A stretch of 64,000 nucleotides of DNA from Paramacrobiotus metropolitanus (Eukaryota > Tardigrada > Eutardigrada > Parachela > Macrobiotidae), in NCBI RefSeq assembly GCF_019649055.1, contig NW_026570380.1, positions 62,001-126,000 of the forward strand, in the 5' to 3' direction. The notes beneath the pieces are model-generated. The model did no database searches. It was not told where the DNA came from and worked only from the letters and a program-made list of their open reading frames with translations. How positions within the stretch are numbered: the stretch's first letter is position 1; each line of letters opens with the position of its first letter. Of the stretch, positions 32,897 to 44,442 are shown in pieces. The position numbers and the translations under genes were made by a program.

Positions 32897-33844
32897 CATA
32901 AGATCCGCCAAATCTGAGCATAATTTCATATTTCCAAGCAATATCTCATCTTCTTGGGAACTTGGCGTGGTGGACGTCAATTCTTTGAAGCGGTATTGTC
33001 GTGATTTTGTCGTGAAGCATTGCCCTTTACCGGGATTTACTGACAGCAATATCTGGAGCCTAGTTGCAGGGTTTCGGGTACTTGTGGATTACGGAGCGGT
33101 GAGCCACTGTGCGCGAAACCCGTGCAGTTTGGTTTGTGGAGAGAAGTGTTGCGGTGAGACACGGTTCTCGAAACTCCGTGCAGCAAGGATTGTGGTAGAT
33201 CGAAGCAGTGAGTTGCCAGCAAAGCTGGTTAACTGATTTTGAAAAACTTTCGCTCTTGCAACTGCAGTTTTCCTTTTTCTTTTTGGTTTTCTTTTTGAAA
33301 ATTAACTGGAAGTAAGGGACAACACCATTGTATGCAGAATTGATATCGCAGTATTCAAAGTCACAGCATTTTATCTTACTACATTCACAGCAGTTAGCTA
33401 GTAAACGAACGTAATTCAGCATTAAATACAGTATTTACGGACTGTATTTCAGCATTAGATACATCAGTTTCTAAGCATTATTCGGACCTTTTGAAGTCAG
33501 AATTCTTGAATTTCCGCATTCAACGATCAACGTCTGACCCAGACGTTGAACGGTAGTGCAGCATTTTTCTCGAGCGTTAACCTGTTGCTGTGTGAACAGC
33601 CAGGCACAGCATTTCCGGATAGCAGCCTATTCAGACTGGCGCTTCCTACTGTGTCAGCTGAAGATTTTAAATCGTAATAAGCGCGTGCCTAGCACGCCCT
33701 GCATTGGAAATTGTAACAAGTTACGTAACGCGTGCAGCATGTAGCTGCACGCGCCCTGCATTACTGATTGATTTGTCGGTGGATAATTTTTAAATAAAGC
33801 AAAATATCGTAACAAAAGCAATATTGTGGTAACCTTTAGGCAGC
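32897..33844 (+). other. 5' leader of element 3
   Basis: No gene is supportable between the primer site and the Gag ATG at 33845. The stretch has pairs of related words (GCAGCATGTAGCTGC near 33732, repeated CGCGTGC) and is likely the long untranslated leader. Confidence 0.45.
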
Positions 33845-34489
33845 ATGGAAGAGAAGCGGCCTCCTGGGAGAGACTTGCTTAATGCTGTCGGCAGTCGCAT
33901 TTTTAAACCGGCCCATCTGGTCAATAAACCTTGTGCACAAAAGCAGCAAGAAGCAGTGGATAAGAAAACGAAGAAAAATAAAGCAGTTTCAGGTAAAACA
34001 AGAGCAGTAGAGCATAATGTGAATACTCGTGCGCGTGCTCGCGCTCACAATTCGCAGTCAGCTTTCGCATTATTGGCCGATGCTGCTATTCAAAATTCAG
34101 GAGCTGCAGCAATTGGGCGAAGCAGTAAGCTGCAAAGGTCTCCAGCATATCCATCGGCACTCAGCGCACTTAATGGTAATGCCAAAAAATTACCGGAAAG
34201 GTCAGCATCTTCAAACTCGCATGTGTCTTATCAGTCTATTGCTAGCAATATTACTCATGATTCGGAATTGTTATCAATTCCTGATCCTGATCAAGAAATC
34301 GCCTTTGATAATAGAAAGGATGCGCAGAGTCAAAACGCGGACTTATATCGAACATCTGCGACTTACACCGAAGTAAGAAATAGGCGTACCAAGTCCCAAT
34401 TGGCTGGGCTTCGATGTAATTCGCTTTTTGCTCGATGTCTGCCGGTCGGCGTCGACGAAAACCGTTACCAACATGGGCGTACCTTGTAA
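33845..34489 (+). pseudogene. gag: Gag N-terminal region (element 3)
   Basis: ATG 33845 is the first good start after the leader (MEEKRPPGRDLL). The product is basic and then mixed low-complexity (KKTKKNKAVSGKTRAVEHN, RARARAHNSQ), as in the N-terminal part of long Gag proteins. Useful sequence probably ends near 34375, where ACCGAAGTAAGAA occurs: this could be a splice donor (GTAAGA at 34371) or the edge of an insertion. The Gag coiled coil resumes about 1.4 kb further on. Confidence 0.45.
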
Positions 34490-35760
34490 CGGGTCTAAGC
34501 GACTCCCAGCTACTTACAAACTTCGCGTTTCTGCGATATTGATTAGTGGGTTAGCATTTTGAGTTAGATCAAGGCTGCCCACCGCCAATGGTAAAATTCT
34601 AAACCACGTGGTCATTTCCCCATACTTTGACTAAGCGTCAAGAATCATGGCAGTAGAACAACGGGCTTTTTTTAAGTTGATTTTTCAAATTTATTAGCCT
34701 AAACTACTACTGTGGAAAATTGCAAAGTTTCTATTCTGTACTGGGTTCATGCACCAAGGAAGCCTGCTTTTCTGGGATTCCAGTTGTAGTCGGACAAATA
34801 AACCGTGTGGCTCCTGCTTTCTTAAGTGAGTTGGGTCTATCCAACTGCCGTGACTTGATGCCAAATCACCCGGGACAGCACTTATAGTTCTGCCAAGTGC
34901 ATATTGCAGATAGACAGAGAAAGAGCCAGTGGCGTGCAAATATGCATCTGGGCTTTCTTTAAAAATCTGTAATGTTCTTGTTATTTGCTGCTACCATTGC
35001 ATCGCAGGGAACCCTGCTTGCTGGCTACCGAGCTGGTGGATATGCTGACTGCGCTCTGAGCTTGTTCTTCGGTAGCGCTGCTACCCATAATGCTGGACAG
35101 CACGCGTATGGTATGTAATAATTTTCATTTTAAATAACTTACTGACATAAACGATAAACTGGGTTAGTTTTAATTTGTTTGTTTACCGTGGAAGTGTACG
35201 TTGCAGCAGAACAGTAACGTAAATTTGTTGTGGCATTTTAGTTTGTAATACAGCGGGTTCCTGCATTGATCTGGCTACCCAGAACTGTGTGAACGTGCTA
35301 GCACCTTTATTGTTTATTATTTTAATATTTTTGTGGTATTCAAAGTTTTAATATCACCCTGCATTCCACGCTAATACTCGCTTGCTGGCTACCCAGTTGC
35401 ATCAATTTTCGCAGTTTCGTGTTGCAGGTGCAAATAAATTTCATATTTTATTTTGTTTCCATACATTTTTTTGTTTTGTGTTGTTGTGTTTTATTTTTTG
35501 TTTATCAGCTTATGCATTGATATTGCTTTGCAGTATGAATCATTAATAATAATTCTCGACTTTAATCATCGTATCTAAAGTACAGTACAGTACTCTAATT
35601 CCGCTTTAATTATAATGTGCATTCTGTATGTAAGTGCGGTGGCCATGTAGTGCGCACACGGTATGGTTTTACGTACAGACTTACACGGAAGCCGTGCAAA
35701 AGGGCGCGGTTTTGCTTACCTTGTATGTAGGTGCATGGTGAAATTCGATGTAAGTAAGTG
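34490..35760 (+). other. Interruption within Gag (element 3)
   Basis: A stretch of about 1.3 kb without coding signal separates the Gag N-terminus from the coiled coil. It contains three copies of CTGGCTACC (near 35024, 35270 and 35388) and T-rich tracts followed by CAG or TAG, so it could be an intron, an inserted repeat, or both. I see no clean terminal repeats or target duplication. Confidence 0.35.
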
Positions 35761-36374
35761 CGCGATGCACCTATGCGCATTTGGTACAATGAGCATGAAC
35801 CACCGTATATCGATAAAAGTCAACAAGCATTATCGAAGCAATTACCTGTTGAAAATGGCGATAATAATGAGCATACTGAACCTCTTAGCAATTAGTCGGA
35901 TATTCCGCTTAATTTATCGGTCAATAGATCTCCTTCTGAAGAGAGTCTGTCCAGTAATCCAGCATTTTATTCACCGATGCATAGTTCTCCTAAAGCGCAA
36001 TTAACGGAAAATACGCAGCAGCATTACGATGAAATTCAAGCACTACTGCAAAAGACACAGCAAGAGTTGGTAGATACGAGTAATCGCAATAAGGAATTAA
36101 CTGAGCATAATGAAAAAGTAAAAGCAAAATTACTGAAAGCGCATGATGAAATATTCCACGGTAGAGAGCAGATTAAGCGTGCTAATGATTACGCTGCAGC
36201 ATGGTCAGAAGAGAAAAAGCAATATTAACAAGTTATTAAAGCACACGAAGTAACTGCAGCAAGGTATGAAGCAGAAATTGATCGACAGTTTCAAGTGTTA
36301 AATTCTTGGAAGCATCAAATTATTAAGCTCCGTGCAGAAGCAGAAGAGCATATAAAAGCATACCGCAAGCAGTA
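35761..36374 (+). pseudogene. gag: Gag coiled-coil region (element 3)
   Basis: One frame runs from about 35764 with stops at about 35893, 36226 and 36373. It reads an acidic linker (EESLSSNPAFYSPMHSS) and a heptad coiled coil (HYDEIQALLQKTQQELVD, NRNKELTEHNEKVKAKLL, YEAEIDRQFQVLNSWKHQ). It precedes the capsid domain as the minus-strand coiled coil does in the inverted unit. A long N-terminal coiled coil is unusual for Ty3/Gypsy Gag. After 36374 the coding passes to frame 0. Confidence 0.5.
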
Positions 36375-36386
36375 GCCATTACTAAA

Positions 36387-37160
36387 ATGGCCGATCAATT
36401 GAATAAGTATAAGGACAACTTTAAGCATGAACAGGCTGAGCGTTTAAAGACCTCCGAAGAATTAGCAGCCGCAGTAAATTCCTCGCAGATGTATAAAGCA
36501 CATGGAAAGCAATATGAGAAGCTGTACGAAGCTTTGCATGAGGAGCATGCTGTAGCACAGGAACGTATCGCAGAATTATTAAAGCATAAATGCGTCATTA
36601 ATAAGCATCATAATATTACTCCAGCAGTAGTTAACATCAGTGAGGATGATACTGAAGCTGCACCGGTTGTACGAAGAGCAGCCGAATCTCAGCAAGATAA
36701 TTTTACGGAACAATTAATTACCGCTTTACAGACAGTAAAGCCCGCAGTACCCTTTAAAGGCAAATTCAGTGGCAACAAGGACGATGTGGAATCGTTCCTC
36801 GTTCAGTTGGATAAGACCGCGTTAACGTATGGTTGGGATGACGCAACTAAAATTATTGAAATCAGCAATGCACTAGAGAAAGACGCGAAGCAGTGGTACG
36901 GTTCTGCATCTGTCGCGGTGGATGCACCGATCAGCTTCGAGGGATGGATTAATGCATTCGTGGAGCGCTTTGGCGATTCCGATAAAGCAATTAACGCATT
37001 AAATAAATTAGCTTCGAGAACATTTGATCAAAATAAAGAAAGCATTGATACGTATTATCAAGCAATGTGTACTTTGCGTGATGGAGCGGGTTTTGCCGGT
37101 CCGCCGGAGCATTTTGTAAATTACCTCATCCAAGGGTTACGCACGTTTAAAGCATTATAG
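36387..37160 (+). pseudogene. gag: Gag capsid domain, Retrotrans_gag type (element 3)
   Basis: ATG 36387 opens the end of the coiled coil, followed from about 36730 by a capsid-like domain: PFKGKFSGNKDDVESFLVQL, EISNALEKDAKQWYGSA, FEGWINAFVERFGDSDKAIN and IDTYYQAMCTLRDGAGF. The F-x-G-x-x-D-V-x-x-F-L and W-F-x-x-F blocks are those of the Retrotrans_gag family, which forms the shell of the virus-like particle. The frame ends at TAG 37158-37160 and reopens in the same frame, so this is one nonsense change within Gag. Confidence 0.75.
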
Positions 37161-37922
37161 AATGACATTATCCTGCGCAAACCACGTACGCCCGGTGAAT
37201 TTCTAAGCGAGGCCAGGTACCTGGAGTCAATGATGCCCAGTAGATACAATACAGATGAGTACTCGGTAAATGTACTGCAGCAGTCGACTTCAAGCAATGT
37301 CGTACTGCCTAAGCCGTTTAACCGGGTGCATGAATTTAATAAACCGCAGTTCAGAAGCAATAATCCTGTAAATTCGGCAGTAAGCAGTAAGCCGTCGTAT
37401 GCGCATGCAGCTGCGCAGCCGGCAGTCGTAGGCAATAATCAAAAGGCAGCACAGCAGAAGTTGCGGGCCGGTCCGCAGCAGGGTCCTCGCAATGTGCGTA
37501 CTACACCGCACCCTGGTATACCGTACTGTACGCATTGTGTAGTGGATGGCCACATAACAGAGAACTGTTGGTGGAAAGACCTTCCACAGCATCAGAACCC
37601 TAATTACAAGAAGTACCATTGGCCTAGCGGTGAACAACGTACACGCAGGCAGTTTGAGGTATTTCACGCTAGGAGATCAGAAAGGTCTGGATCGGTGTCG
37701 CCGGCCAGCTCACGCAACACATCGCCGGTAGTGAGGCGAGGTGGTAGCGCAATTGGTCGAGGTAACCCACGGGCGCCGGTGTTCCGGATGCCCGAGGGAC
37801 CACCGCCTGTATCCCAGCAAAACGCATTTGCAGCATTTATGCCGGATAAAGAACCGGACAGTCCGGATAGCAGTGACAGCAGTAGTGTTAGTAGTGAATG
37901 CAGTGAGTCTTTAAACAAGTAA
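37161..37922 (+). pseudogene. gag: Gag nucleocapsid with CCHC zinc knuckle (element 3)
   Basis: Same frame as the capsid domain. The key feature is CTHCVVDGHITENC at 37527-37568, an exact CX2CX4HX4C zinc knuckle that binds the genomic RNA. A basic Arg/Ser-rich stretch (RRSERSGSVSPASSR) and an acidic Ser-rich end (DSPDSSDSSSVSSECSES) follow, to TAA 37920-37922. With one upstream stop excepted, the Gag C-terminal half is intact. Confidence 0.8.
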
Positions 37923-37981
37923 GGGCGGCAGGTCCTGGCACAGCCCAACCCAAACCACGTAAACCGCCAGATAAACAGCAT

Positions 37982-38323
37982 GTGAATGTACAGGGATATA
38001 CTGTGTGTATCCCACAGCATTGTACTTTGGTACACGCTTCCGTGCAGCAAGTTGGCACGGTAGTTTCTGAACCAAAGCATGAACAGAAGTTGTTTTATAA
38101 CGTAAAAATTAGCAGTATGCAAATAAAAGCATTAATCGATACAGGGGCGGAAACGTCCCTGATATCACAAGCATTCTGTGCTGAAAGCAAATTACGTATT
38201 TTACCGATAAATAAAGCACTACATATTTGTGGAGTCGGTGGATGTCGTTACTTCACCGTGACTCATTATTGTCAGCAGTATGTAACAATAGGACAGCAAC
38301 GAATCTTGCACAGCATGATGTAA
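37982..38323 (+). pseudogene. pro: Aspartic protease (element 3)
   Basis: Retroviral-type protease that matures the Gag-Pol polyprotein. The active-site triad is ALIDTGAETSLIS with Asp-Thr-Gly at 38138-38146, followed by the ILPINKALHICGVGG stretch that forms the flap and core strands. The family length is about 100 residues, which fits. The frame is 1 where Gag ends in 0, so expression would need frameshifting or this is a mutation. It stops at TAA 38321-38323, after which the frame changes. Confidence 0.75.
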
Positions 38324-38387
38324 AACCGACATTTGATAAAATAGTACTAATTCTGGACAGGATTTCCTTAAACAAGCAGCGTACAAA

Positions 38388-38999
38388 GTGGAGGAAAACA
38401 AGTTAGTCAGTATTAAGTTCCTACAGCCGGTTGCTGGCGACCGGACAAAGCAGCTGATCACTGCCTCTGTAGGAAGCGTATCAGCTTTCCCCGAACCAGT
38501 GGCACTGGTCCAGGAAAAAGCTGCGGTATTGCGCGCGCCTAAGACCTTTTCTAAATCTGTAGTATTGGCCAGTACTACGGTTGACGTAAACAGTAACATT
38601 CTAAAGGAATTCGAAAGAACTTGTCAACATTACCAGAAATTATTAACGCTAAAAGAGCAACATGGTAACACAGTAGTCGTGAGGAAAGTAAAAGTACGAG
38701 CATTTATATCAGTAATAAATAAGTATTCTGCGCATTTACTTGAGCAACATGAAGCAAAATCTTCCCCTGTACCAGTGGCACCGCCACAAGTACAGTGCAA
38801 GGAAGTAACTAGCAATAAAACTGCTGTACCAGAAAACGTGCAACAAAATACCGCAGTGAATACAGCATCTAGCAATACTGTAAATAGACGCAATAGTAAC
38901 GTTATACGTGAGCCTGATGATAGAATGTTGCAGCATTTACTAGCATATCGTCAGTGCGAAAACTGGAAGCGTGAAATGCATGTCATATTGCGTGATTAA
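38388..38999 (+). pseudogene. Protease-RT linker, part 1 (element 3)
   Basis: The 38388 start codon is GTG in a run-on frame, so this is an internal Pol part. It carries ISFLQPVAGDR-like text typical of the region after Gypsy protease (VSIKFLQPVAGDRTKQL) and then a long disordered stretch (PVPVAPPQVQCKEVTSNKT). The final residues (ECENWKREMHVILRD-like) may be helical. Linkers of this length, about 1.9 kb before RT, are longer than usual for Ty3/Gypsy. Confidence 0.4.
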
Positions 39000-39011
39000 A
39001 GCCACAGTATT

Positions 39012-39916
39012 ATGAAGCTGCATAAGTTAAAGCAGAAATATGAAAATCGTGGTTATTCGCAATATGAAGTTGAAAAGTTTAATCGTTTCAGCAGAGAGCA
39101 TGATGAACCGATGTTTACCGATCTGTATTACCATACAGTAGAACGGCGCCGAGAACTAAAATCATCGTTAAAACATTACATATTGCAATGCCCGAAAAAC
39201 TGAAAATTCCGTTAAAGCAGTTTTGGCGACAACCAGGTTTAGTTGTTCGGAAGCAATTATTTAAAGCATTTGATGCTGAGCCGAATTTTTTAGCACCACC
39301 GCAAGTAAGATCATTACGCCCTAAAATGAATATTAAAAAGCAAGTCAGTTTTAAAAGAGCTACGCAGGTTAAAGCTTAAAACCGCAATAGTCCAGCGTCT
39401 GCCATTAAATCCCGAAAAATTAATTTAAAACCAATACGTAAAAAGGGCGTACTGCCGCTGTATAAGCCGTTAATATTGCAGCCGTATGAATGGCCGATTA
39501 CGAAAAAAAATCGTGCTAAGAAAGAGGTTGATGAAACTATTTTTTACAAAACCCATCCGTGCGATTCGAATGACGAGCAGTGTACGAGTACAGATAATAA
39601 CGAAGCAAGAAATCACAATAATGTCAGCAGCAGTCAACCACCGGAGAAATGTACGAGCACTAATGTAAATATTACGGTAGCAGTGGATAACAATAGCACA
39701 GATACTGAAGCATTTACTAATAATATTACAGCAATAGAAGAACCTGAAATTAAAGAGAAATTTTGCATTAGAGCAATAAACGCATACGCATCAGATTCGT
39801 TCATTTTACCCGCTAACCAAGTAACTTGGACGCTAAGCCGAAATACGGCCAAGAACTTAAAACTGAAATGTTTATGTTCTCAGCTAATCGCGCATTATAT
39901 TCTAAAGCAAGACTAG
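39012..39916 (+). pseudogene. Protease-RT linker, part 2 (element 3)
   Basis: Three short frames (39012-39203, 39188-39379, 39476-39916) make up a basic linker (NIKKQVSFKRATQVKA, EWPITKKNRAKKEVDE) and an Asn/Thr-rich segment. The end, NAYASDSFILPANQVTWTL, resembles the strand-rich segment that stands before RT in many Gypsy Pol proteins. At least two indels have broken the frame. No enzyme motif is present. Confidence 0.4.
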
Positions 39917-40374
39917 TACCAATAGACGGAATAGTTAAGCCGGAAAATAGAGCATTTGATATCCAGATTGCTAAATACTGTCATGGGTAGTGCTACCTAT
40001 ATCCTATAATCTACAATATGGGGAAACATGGGGTGTCCCTAAATAATAGCTTTTATTCATAAAAAGGGATAAATGGGAGAAAAGTACATAAAATGGATAA
40101 ATCAAGATCAGAGACAATGATATTCCAGTAGAAAATCCATTAACAGGGGCACTTCCATAGCTAATCACCATCATGGGCGGTTACAGTATACACCGTGACA
40201 ATACAGTAATCAAAAGCGCATTATTAAAAAAGCACATTAATCGGCATTAACGAAACGTACGAAGAGGTCAGTGGTCCGTTGGTTTTGGCAACTAGCATTA
40301 AAGAACGTACACCGTAAGAAGTACAAGAAATTAATATCGCAATATCGCAAGCAAATCGCAAAGCAATATCGCAA
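39917..40374 (+). other. Degraded stretch before RT (element 3)
   Basis: Several frames are interrupted here. The part 39985-40180 has a different texture (ATGGGG and GGGATAAATGG words, no AGCAT words) and may be a small insertion. Nothing recognisable is coded. Confidence 0.35.
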
Positions 40375-40809
40375 ATGAATTTTTATGAGGGTTTAACACC
40401 TGAAGAGCGCAAAGAATGGGAAGAATTATTTCTGCAATATGGAAATGTTTTTCCCACAAAAAGCCGCATGTTTAATACCGTAGATACGTCGGTAAAGCAT
40501 TATATTGATACGGGCGACGCCCGTCCGATAAAAAGCCAGCCTCATCGTACGAGTTTGCGACGTCGTCAACTTACACGGCAGCATGTTGATGAAATGTTTG
40601 CAATGGGAATTATCCGACCAAGCAGTAGTGACTGGAGTTTTCCAGTCGTACTTGCAAGCAAGCGTAATGCAGACGGTAGCATTGGCACACGTTTTTGTGT
40701 GAATTACATCAAATTAAATAACGTGACTAATAAGAGTAACTACCCTCTGCCTAATCCAGATGAGGTTCTAAGCAATGTCGCAGGTTATAGCATTTACTTT
40801 TACGTTTGA
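40375..40809 (+). pseudogene. pol: Reverse transcriptase, N-terminal half (element 3)
   Basis: The frame shows the RT fingers: FLQYGNVFPTKSRMF, HYIDTGDARPIKSQPHR, RRRQLTRQHVDEMFAMGIIR, SSDWSFPVVLASKRNADGS, RFCVNYIKLNNVT and NYPLPNPDEVLSNVAG. These are the conserved Ty3/Gypsy blocks leading to the first catalytic Asp. The frame breaks right at that Asp region (YSIYFYV instead of a F-S-x-L-D block), the rest following in another frame from 40810. RT copies the RNA genome to DNA in the particle; this copy is dead. Confidence 0.85.
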
Positions 40810-41317
40810 TTGTCAGTCGGGATTTTAACAAATCCCGATGGCAGAAGACAGCATTGAAAAAACAGCATTCGTGACACAAGACGGCGTGTGAAAATTCACC
40901 AGCATGCCGTTCGGTATCTGCAATGGATCTGCCACATTCCAGGCTGCCATTGACAAGGCATTGATTAAAATAAGGCATTTAAACATTTTTGCATATTTAG
41001 ACGATATAATCGTCCCAGCGAAAACATTGGCTGAAGCTAAACTAAAAATACAAGCATTATTTAAGTGTCTAGAAGAAGCAGGATTTACTGTGAAACCGAG
41101 TGAGTGTCATATCGCAAAGCCCGAGTTGCATTGCTTAGGGCATATCGTCTCTCAGCATGGAATAACTACAGATCCCGATAAAATAAAAGCACTAGAGCAA
41201 TTCAAGCAACCTACTACTGAGAAAAAATTAAGGTCTTTTCTTGGATTGGCAAACTGTTATAGAGGTTTATTTAGCAATACGCGCATAAAACTAAGCATTA
41301 ATACTCATTACTGGTAA
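40810..41317 (+). pseudogene. pol: Reverse transcriptase, catalytic half (element 3)
   Basis: Frame 2 carries a degraded LDCQSGF block with stops near 40827 and 40889, then from ATG 40904 a clean run: MPFGICNGSATFQ, FAYLDDIIVPAKT (the YLDD catalytic motif at 40994-41005), ECHIAKPELHCLGHIVS and LRSFLGLANCYRGLF of the thumb and connection. It ends at TAA near 41315. Motifs and order are diagnostic of Ty3/Gypsy RT. The break between the two halves is at the first catalytic block. Confidence 0.85.
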
Positions 41318-42200
41318 AAGATGCCGATGTCAAGAGAGACTGGAACGCAAAGCACGCGTTGGAATTTGTTGAAATTAAAAATGCGTTGAGCAATGCGCCT
41401 TCTACTTGCTAAATTCGATTATACAAAGCCGATAACAATAGAATGCGACGGCAGTTATACTGGCATTGGAGCAATATTGCATCAGGACGATCATCCGATC
41501 GCCTATGCAAGCCGATTATTGCATGCAGCTAACTAGGCAATACCCCGGAGCTAGAATGCTTAGCTGTCATCTACGCAGTACGTAAGTTTAAATTGTATAT
41601 TGATCATGCGCCGTTTACGGTGGAAACTGATCACCAAGCATTAGCAAATCTTTTTAGTCTGCATCTCACAAGCAAGGTTCAAACGGTCGTTTGGCGCGTC
41701 GGGCATTAGAGCTAGGTAGTTTAGATATTAACATTAAATATCGCCCAGGTAAAATGTGCGATATTAAACGCAGACGCATTAAGCAGAAATCCTGTTGACC
41801 CAGCCATCCCCGAAGATGACTGGGATGACCATTTTAGCATTTATGATATTCGCATGGTAAGCATTACTCAGCCGGAAGAGATGGCTGATGCAGAGCATGA
41901 AGACGGAAATGTCGAAAATAATTTTAAGTTTTTAAGAACCGAGCAATTGCGTGATCCGCAAATTGTAAAAGAAATTAATTCGTTGTAGGAAAAACAGGAA
42001 TCTAGAGCAATAGTTGCAAAACCGCAGCATTGTGGAATGGTGTTCCGTATCGCATTGCAGTCGCAAATGATAAGTACGTGCGAAAGTTCGTCGTATTGAG
42101 GCATATGGTAAATGATTACATCCGCATTAATCATGACGTGCCGGCGTCTGGCCATCTAGGCAGACAAAGGACGTAAAATCAGATAAGCGCACGCTTTAAC
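41318..42200 (+). pseudogene. pol: RNase H and integrase N-terminal zinc region, decayed (element 3)
   Basis: Pieces in several frames give RNase H: DYTKPITIECDGSYTGIGAIL and HPIAYASRLLH (about 41410-41530), ECLAVIYAVRKFKLYI and FTVETDHQALANLF (41557-41660), then IKYRPGK-like text and NADALSRNPVDP. From about 42090 INHDVPASGHLGRQ is the His-His half of the HHCC integrase zinc finger, followed by TAA 42174-42176; the Cys pair is in the next frame. Frames change at least four times. Comparison with the unit 1 fragment (2-310) shows the two families are related but distinct. Confidence 0.75.
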
Positions 42201-43226
42201 TTGGACAATATGGTCAGTGACATCGATATATATGTAAGCAGTTGTCTAAACTGCCAGTTGCGGAAATCGCAGTGTAAGCCACAACCAGGTAAACTTTTGC
42301 ATGTTCCTGTTGGTGAACCGTTTTACCGCATGCAACTCGATATTAAAGGTTCGTTAAAGCAGTCAAAAAGCAAAAATAAATGCATTATCGTAGCAATAGA
42401 TGAACTGACTAAATTTGTGATAGCGAAAGCAGTACCCTATGAAAAAGCAATAACAGTAGCGCAGTTTCTCATTTACGACGTTATTTTACCGTATGGTGCA
42501 CCGCAAGTCCTTAATTCTAACAGAGGATCGCATTTTATGAATCAGATTATAAAAGCAGTAGCTAAATTAATAAAAATAAAGCACAATTTCGGTACCGCAT
42601 ACCACAGCAGTGGTCGAGGTCTCGTTGAGAGACAGATGCAGTGGATAGCGGATAGTTTATCCATGTATGCCCAAAAAGGCACCCAGGATCGCTGGAATGA
42701 GTTTCTTCCTTTTGTTGTTGCATCATATAACAGGACAGTGCATAAGACTACTAAGCATTCGCCATTTTACATGCTTTATGGAAGGGAGCAAACGTTGCCC
42801 ATTACTAAGACTAATCTTAATGAGAATTACGCCTCTGTAGAAGAATATTTAGATCGTTTAAAGTGGAAATTAAATCGGGCGCATGAAATTGCCCGTATTT
42901 ATATTCAGCAAGTTTACGAAGCATCAGCAGAGGTGTACAACAGTAAGAAAGTCGATGGCGATTTACGCGTCGGCGATTATGTACTGTTACGCGAAGCAGA
43001 GCAATCGAAAGATAAAAATAAATCATTACGTAGCCGCTATGACGGCCCGTATGTGATTGAGGATATTCCTCGTCCAAATACAGCAATAATTAAATTATTA
43101 TCTGATCTTTGCAATATCCAGGAAGTAGCATATCAGCGCAAGAAACCATATCACGGTAAAGAATCTGGCGAAAAGATTATTTTCAAGCCGTCGGAAATGC
43201 TTAATTACAGCAATAAAGACAGATAA
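42201..43226 (+). pseudogene. pol: Integrase core and C-terminal domain (element 3)
   Basis: From ATG 42201 a 341-codon frame has CLNC (second half of the zinc finger), the catalytic core with MQLDIKG (first Asp), the second site at LNSNRGSHF, and the Glu in GLVERQMQWI, then a C-terminal GPY/F-type module (RYDGPYVIEDI). Integrase inserts the DNA copy into the host genome. In the family the second site is S-D-R-G; here the codon 42519-42521 is AAC, so the catalytic Asp is Asn and the enzyme should be inactive. This frame is otherwise intact. The true N-terminus lies upstream beyond a stop. Confidence 0.9.
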
Positions 43227-43742
43227 AAGCAGTGATAGCAATAATAATGAACCTAATACATCTACTGAAAGCAAGTTTTTGAAAGTTAAAATTGAGCGCA
43301 ATAAGCAGTCAGTACCTACTACTGTACTGAAAAAAGCACAGTACTTGTATTTGTACCGTAATCAAATAAGCAGATAATGGCTATCAAATAAGCAGATAAT
43401 ACAGAGCAGTTGTTAAAATAAACTGACTATCATGGTACAGAGCATTACTGAATTAACTTGATAATTAACGCATTAGATTGTAACAGTACTTGTACTTACG
43501 AGTACATAGTACTGTGGAGCATTAATTTTAGTTTAACTTCAAAATATGAGTAGATAAAGTCTCCGCATGTAAACCGTAGCACTTTTCGTAGTTACGAGTA
43601 CTTCTAATGTCCCGTACTTTTATTGAAATATGCAGTAAATTTAACTTAAATTAAATTGCAATTAATTGCAGTTGTACAAAGATGAAAGTACAACATGTTG
43701 AACTCAGCAATTTCAAGCAATAACGCATTTGTTTTTGTAGTT
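43227..43742 (+). promoter_or_regulatory. Post-integrase spacer with ORF3 splice acceptor (element 3)
   Basis: About 500 bases without a gene, with repeated GTACTTGTAC and CAAATAAGCAGATAAT words (43363-43400). It ends in CATTTGTTTTTGTAG, a strong acceptor with AG at 43739-43740, two bases before the ORF3 ATG at 43743. There is no ORF2 here: the element goes straight from pol to ORF3. Confidence 0.55.
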
Positions 43743-44442
43743 ATGGCAGACCAGCAATGTCCAAACTGTGCGCGTACAGGACGTTTGTGTGTGACTTGCA
43801 TCATGAAACAGGCGCCGAACGTACAGCAGCGCGTGTTCATGTTGCACTTGGAAGCACTGCTGGGAAATTACCAGGCATTCCAGTGTCTCCTGTTGCGCGC
43901 CCACTGGGAGCATGTCATCGTCAACCGCGATTACTACGAGCAGATTCAACTCGCAGTTGACCACTTCCGCATTACAAAGGAGGGCTGAAGTAAGGCGCAG
44001 CATGTGCCCGCCTGGGACGAGATGAAGGCGCAAGAGCACCAGCATCAGGAGCTCATGGCGCAAGCCCGACAGCAGTTGAACGCCGAACAGCGCCCTCCAG
44101 TCCAACATGATCAGTCAGCCGTAGCAATCCCAGCCGCAGTAGCTCAATAGCAGTGGAATACCGTTGGCCGTCAGCCGTTTGGTGCACGCCACTTCCCTGA
44201 TCGCTCAGCGGTAACTATCATTAATAAACCTCGTAATGACCGCACTTTATTAATTAAACCAAAGCATGCTATTAAAAATAATAAGCAATGCCTCAGAATC
44301 AGCATCAGCGCCGCGTCGACGTACCGGCAGCACAGCCGCGCCAGTAAAGCACTCGCATGCCTAATTTACCGCCTGCAGATTGACCGCGCAGATCGGATTC
44401 TGTTGACGTTGGGTTTTGATAAGCATGACCTGCGTTAATTGA
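43743..44442 (+). pseudogene. ORF3 N-terminal half: Cys module and helical block (element 3)
   Basis: ATG 43743 follows the acceptor directly. Residues 6-19 are CPNCARTGRLCVTC, the same CX2C...CX2C module as in units 1 and 2 but with a shorter spacer. VFMLHLEALLGNYQAFQCLL is the matching helical block. TGA 43986-43988 ends the first part; the frame is then open, with one more stop near 44150, through a Gln/Ala-rich and basic linker to TAA near 44440. Conservation of this small protein across three diverged elements suggests a real role. Confidence 0.6.
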
